64,000 bases of DNA from assembly GCA_025738555.1 (NCBI GenBank), contig JAOVFP010000002.1, positions 6,138,001 through 6,202,000 on the forward strand. Direction: 5' to 3'. The position numbers and the translations under genes are program-made. The notes beneath the pieces were generated by a model. That model saw only the letters and a list, made by a program, of their open reading frames with translations, was not told where the DNA came from and did not search any database. Source of the DNA: Cyathus striatus. Lineage: Eukaryota; Basidiomycota; Agaricomycetes; Agaricales; Nidulariaceae. Shown here one piece after another: positions 62,463 through 64,000 of this stretch (positions are counted from its first letter, which is position 1; each line of letters opens with the position of its first letter).

Positions 62463-64000
62463 TTATTGCGTTTTATCGCAGACAGCTCTTATTACATTCG
62501 TAAGATGTACTCTGCGCGGCTTAGCGGCAGTGATACAATCCATCAGTGCATCCTGAGATCCTGCACCGGTGCTCCCCGGCCCAATTTGAGATACCGAAAT
62601 AAGTTCCTCGCTGTCTCCCATTACAATCGATATCGTAGTGTCAAGTAGGGGCTCCTCAAACGACGTAGGATCGGCCAGTACGTGTGTCCTAAGCCAAAAT
62701 ATTAGTATCCAGTCACTAAAAGCAGGAAAAGCGGCTAAGCTCGGACGTGAATGGGAACCGGCAGGCGAGAGAGCACAAGAGTAATAAACTGGAACGTACG
62801 AGTCAAATATTCCGAATGACATCGATAAAGGTGTCTGGGCCCTGTTCAATTTTAGTGGAACCATTTCTTTTCGTGTGCAGACCGTCCGGCCCGTTTCTTC
62901 GTTATATGTTGCTTTCGGTAATCGAGCTAGACAGGGGAAGATAAATGCATAAGTCGTCGTCTAGCCTTCGAACGGGATCTAAAGAACGCAGCCGAAAAAG
63001 CAGAATATCGGATAAGGAGCGAGTGAAATCTTGAACAGAATCCTGATGCACGGATGCAAATACATTCACCAGCGGTGCGAAAAAGTATAAGCATAGAGAT
63101 GAGGCATACAGAGTTTGGAGATAACGTGTGGGCCTTGTCTCTACAGCCCTTTATGCAAAATACATGGGGACGGAATAATTCAACCAGATGCGGATGAAAG
63201 AAAGAAAGGAAAACACAGAGTGAAATTGGCAGGGTACCAGTGGCGTCCACAACGCGGGGGAAAAGCGGCGCGTGAGTGTGGGTGAGGTAACGATGCACAC
63301 AGGAAAGTTACCACAGCAAGGTTGGATGAAACCCAAAAACCTTGTGCCACAGATGATGGTGAGTATTAGATGTGATGGGACGCTACCTGAGTTACGGAAC
63401 CGGAGTTACGAACGCGTGGGGAAGTAAAGATGAGAAACGAAGAAGGCAAGGCAGGATGGACTGTAGTCGGTGAGAGGGCATGGAAGTCTCATCAAACATG
63501 GCAATCGTGCGAAGTCATAAGTTAAGATTCAGCCATCTGAGGAAAGCAGCGATCCCAATAGAGACTACTGAATGAACGCCATCTCGTAACTCGTTCATTG
63601 AGAAAAGGAAAGGAGAAAAGATAAAAAAGAACGAAAGGACTAAGCTAGATGGGCAAACGGTAAGCCAAACAAGATTCCACAGCAAAAATGACACCAGTGA
63701 GAATGGCATTGCGCAAATGGCTGAACACGCTCAAGCAAGCATGAAACGGGTAGGAGGGCAAGGAACTCCACATCACGGTGCCATATGAAAAGATACGGGG
63801 AAGATGCCCAACGGCGCGGAAAGAAACTTTCGAAAGAGAAAAGAATCAGAAATCTAGAAGTTACAACTCACTATTTATAAGTGCACAAACCATGGCTAAC
63901 AGAGCTGCGTCGAACGCATTGCCGTCATAGTTTATACATGTGGCGTCTACGTAGAGCACCCAAGCGCTTTTGCCTTTTTGAATACAGAGGGAAGAGAGGG
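62463..64000 (-). CDS. RRP43: Exosome complex subunit Rrp43 (partial, 3' part)
   Basis: RNase PH-like ring subunit of the RNA exosome. The window holds the 3' end: SAWVLYVDATCINYDGNAFD then AALLAMVCALINT (exon from the right edge to 63872), RLPKATYNEETGRTVCTRKE with PLSMSFGIFDS (62926 to about 62797), and THVLADPTSFEEPLLDTTIS through DALMDCITAAKPRRV (62691-62463). The W-V-L-Y-x-D and Y-D-G-N-x-x-D-A motifs match the Rrp43 RNase PH core. The 5' part lies beyond 64000. An intron of 945 bp (63871-62927) separates two exons that join seamlessly. It converges with SMC5, about 245 bp between stops. Confidence 0.85.
62927..63871 (-). other. Unusually long intron of RRP43
   Basis: Donor GTGAGT (63871) and acceptor CTGTCTAG (62927) join codons in phase; the protein is continuous across it. 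Introns elsewhere in the window are about 45-70 bp. No coding or structured RNA content was recognised in it. Confidence 0.75.

Noticed and set aside
63470..63545. Possible C/D snoRNA inside the long RRP43 intron (TGATGA on the minus strand)
   Set aside because: The C-box lacks the required purine before TGATGA, and CTGA occurs on the wrong side.

Overview
The window looks like nuclear DNA of a mushroom-type basidiomycete (Agaricomycetes). Genes are broken by many 45-70 bp GT-AG introns. The gene content also fits: basidiomycete-style F-box/leucine-rich proteins, a deuterolysin-type protease, an RTA1-like protein, MFS sugar permeases, and eukaryotic core genes (Nup188, Smc5, NEDD8, exosome Rrp43). 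All calls come from reading the sequence; no database search was run.

Layout. 1-7372: a decayed Ty3/gypsy LTR retrotransposon on the minus strand, running off the left edge inside its integrase C-terminus. 7833-9114: a non-coding palindromic element with two near-perfect 370-bp inverted arms around a 67-bp tandem repeat. 9240-18928: three tandem copies of one head-to-head pair, an F-box gene (-) and a methionine aminopeptidase gene (+). Only the right-most pair is intact. The two left copies carry a degenerate aminopeptidase 5' part joined to what reads as a CDK8/SSN3-like kinase C-terminus, and the left-most adds a CHS5-like fragment. 19123-25364: Nup188, convergent with the aminopeptidase. 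25878-39967: four more F-box genes (two a recent duplicate pair), separated by TIR elements and a deuterolysin-like (M35) protease gene. 40619-46117: an amidohydrolase, a small secreted protein and an RTA1-like membrane protein. 46734-56692: a broken F-box gene, an SDR enzyme, a small coiled-coil ORF, a sugar permease, NEDD8 and a multi-pass membrane protein. 57368-64000: Smc5 convergent with the 3' part of RRP43.

How the genes relate. The housekeeping genes (MetAP, Nup188, NEDD8, Smc5, RRP43) share no pathway; they form a conserved background into which F-box paralogues and transposons have been inserted and duplicated. NEDD8 and the F-box proteins are functionally linked in general, because NEDD8 activates the cullin ligases for which F-box proteins are substrate adaptors, but nothing here shows co-regulation. 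The main unusual signals are the triplicated F-box/MetAP cassette with captured host-gene fragments, the palindromic element, the CpG-to-TpG decay of the retrotransposon, and several apparent single-base frameshifts in otherwise well-conserved genes, some of which may be assembly errors.
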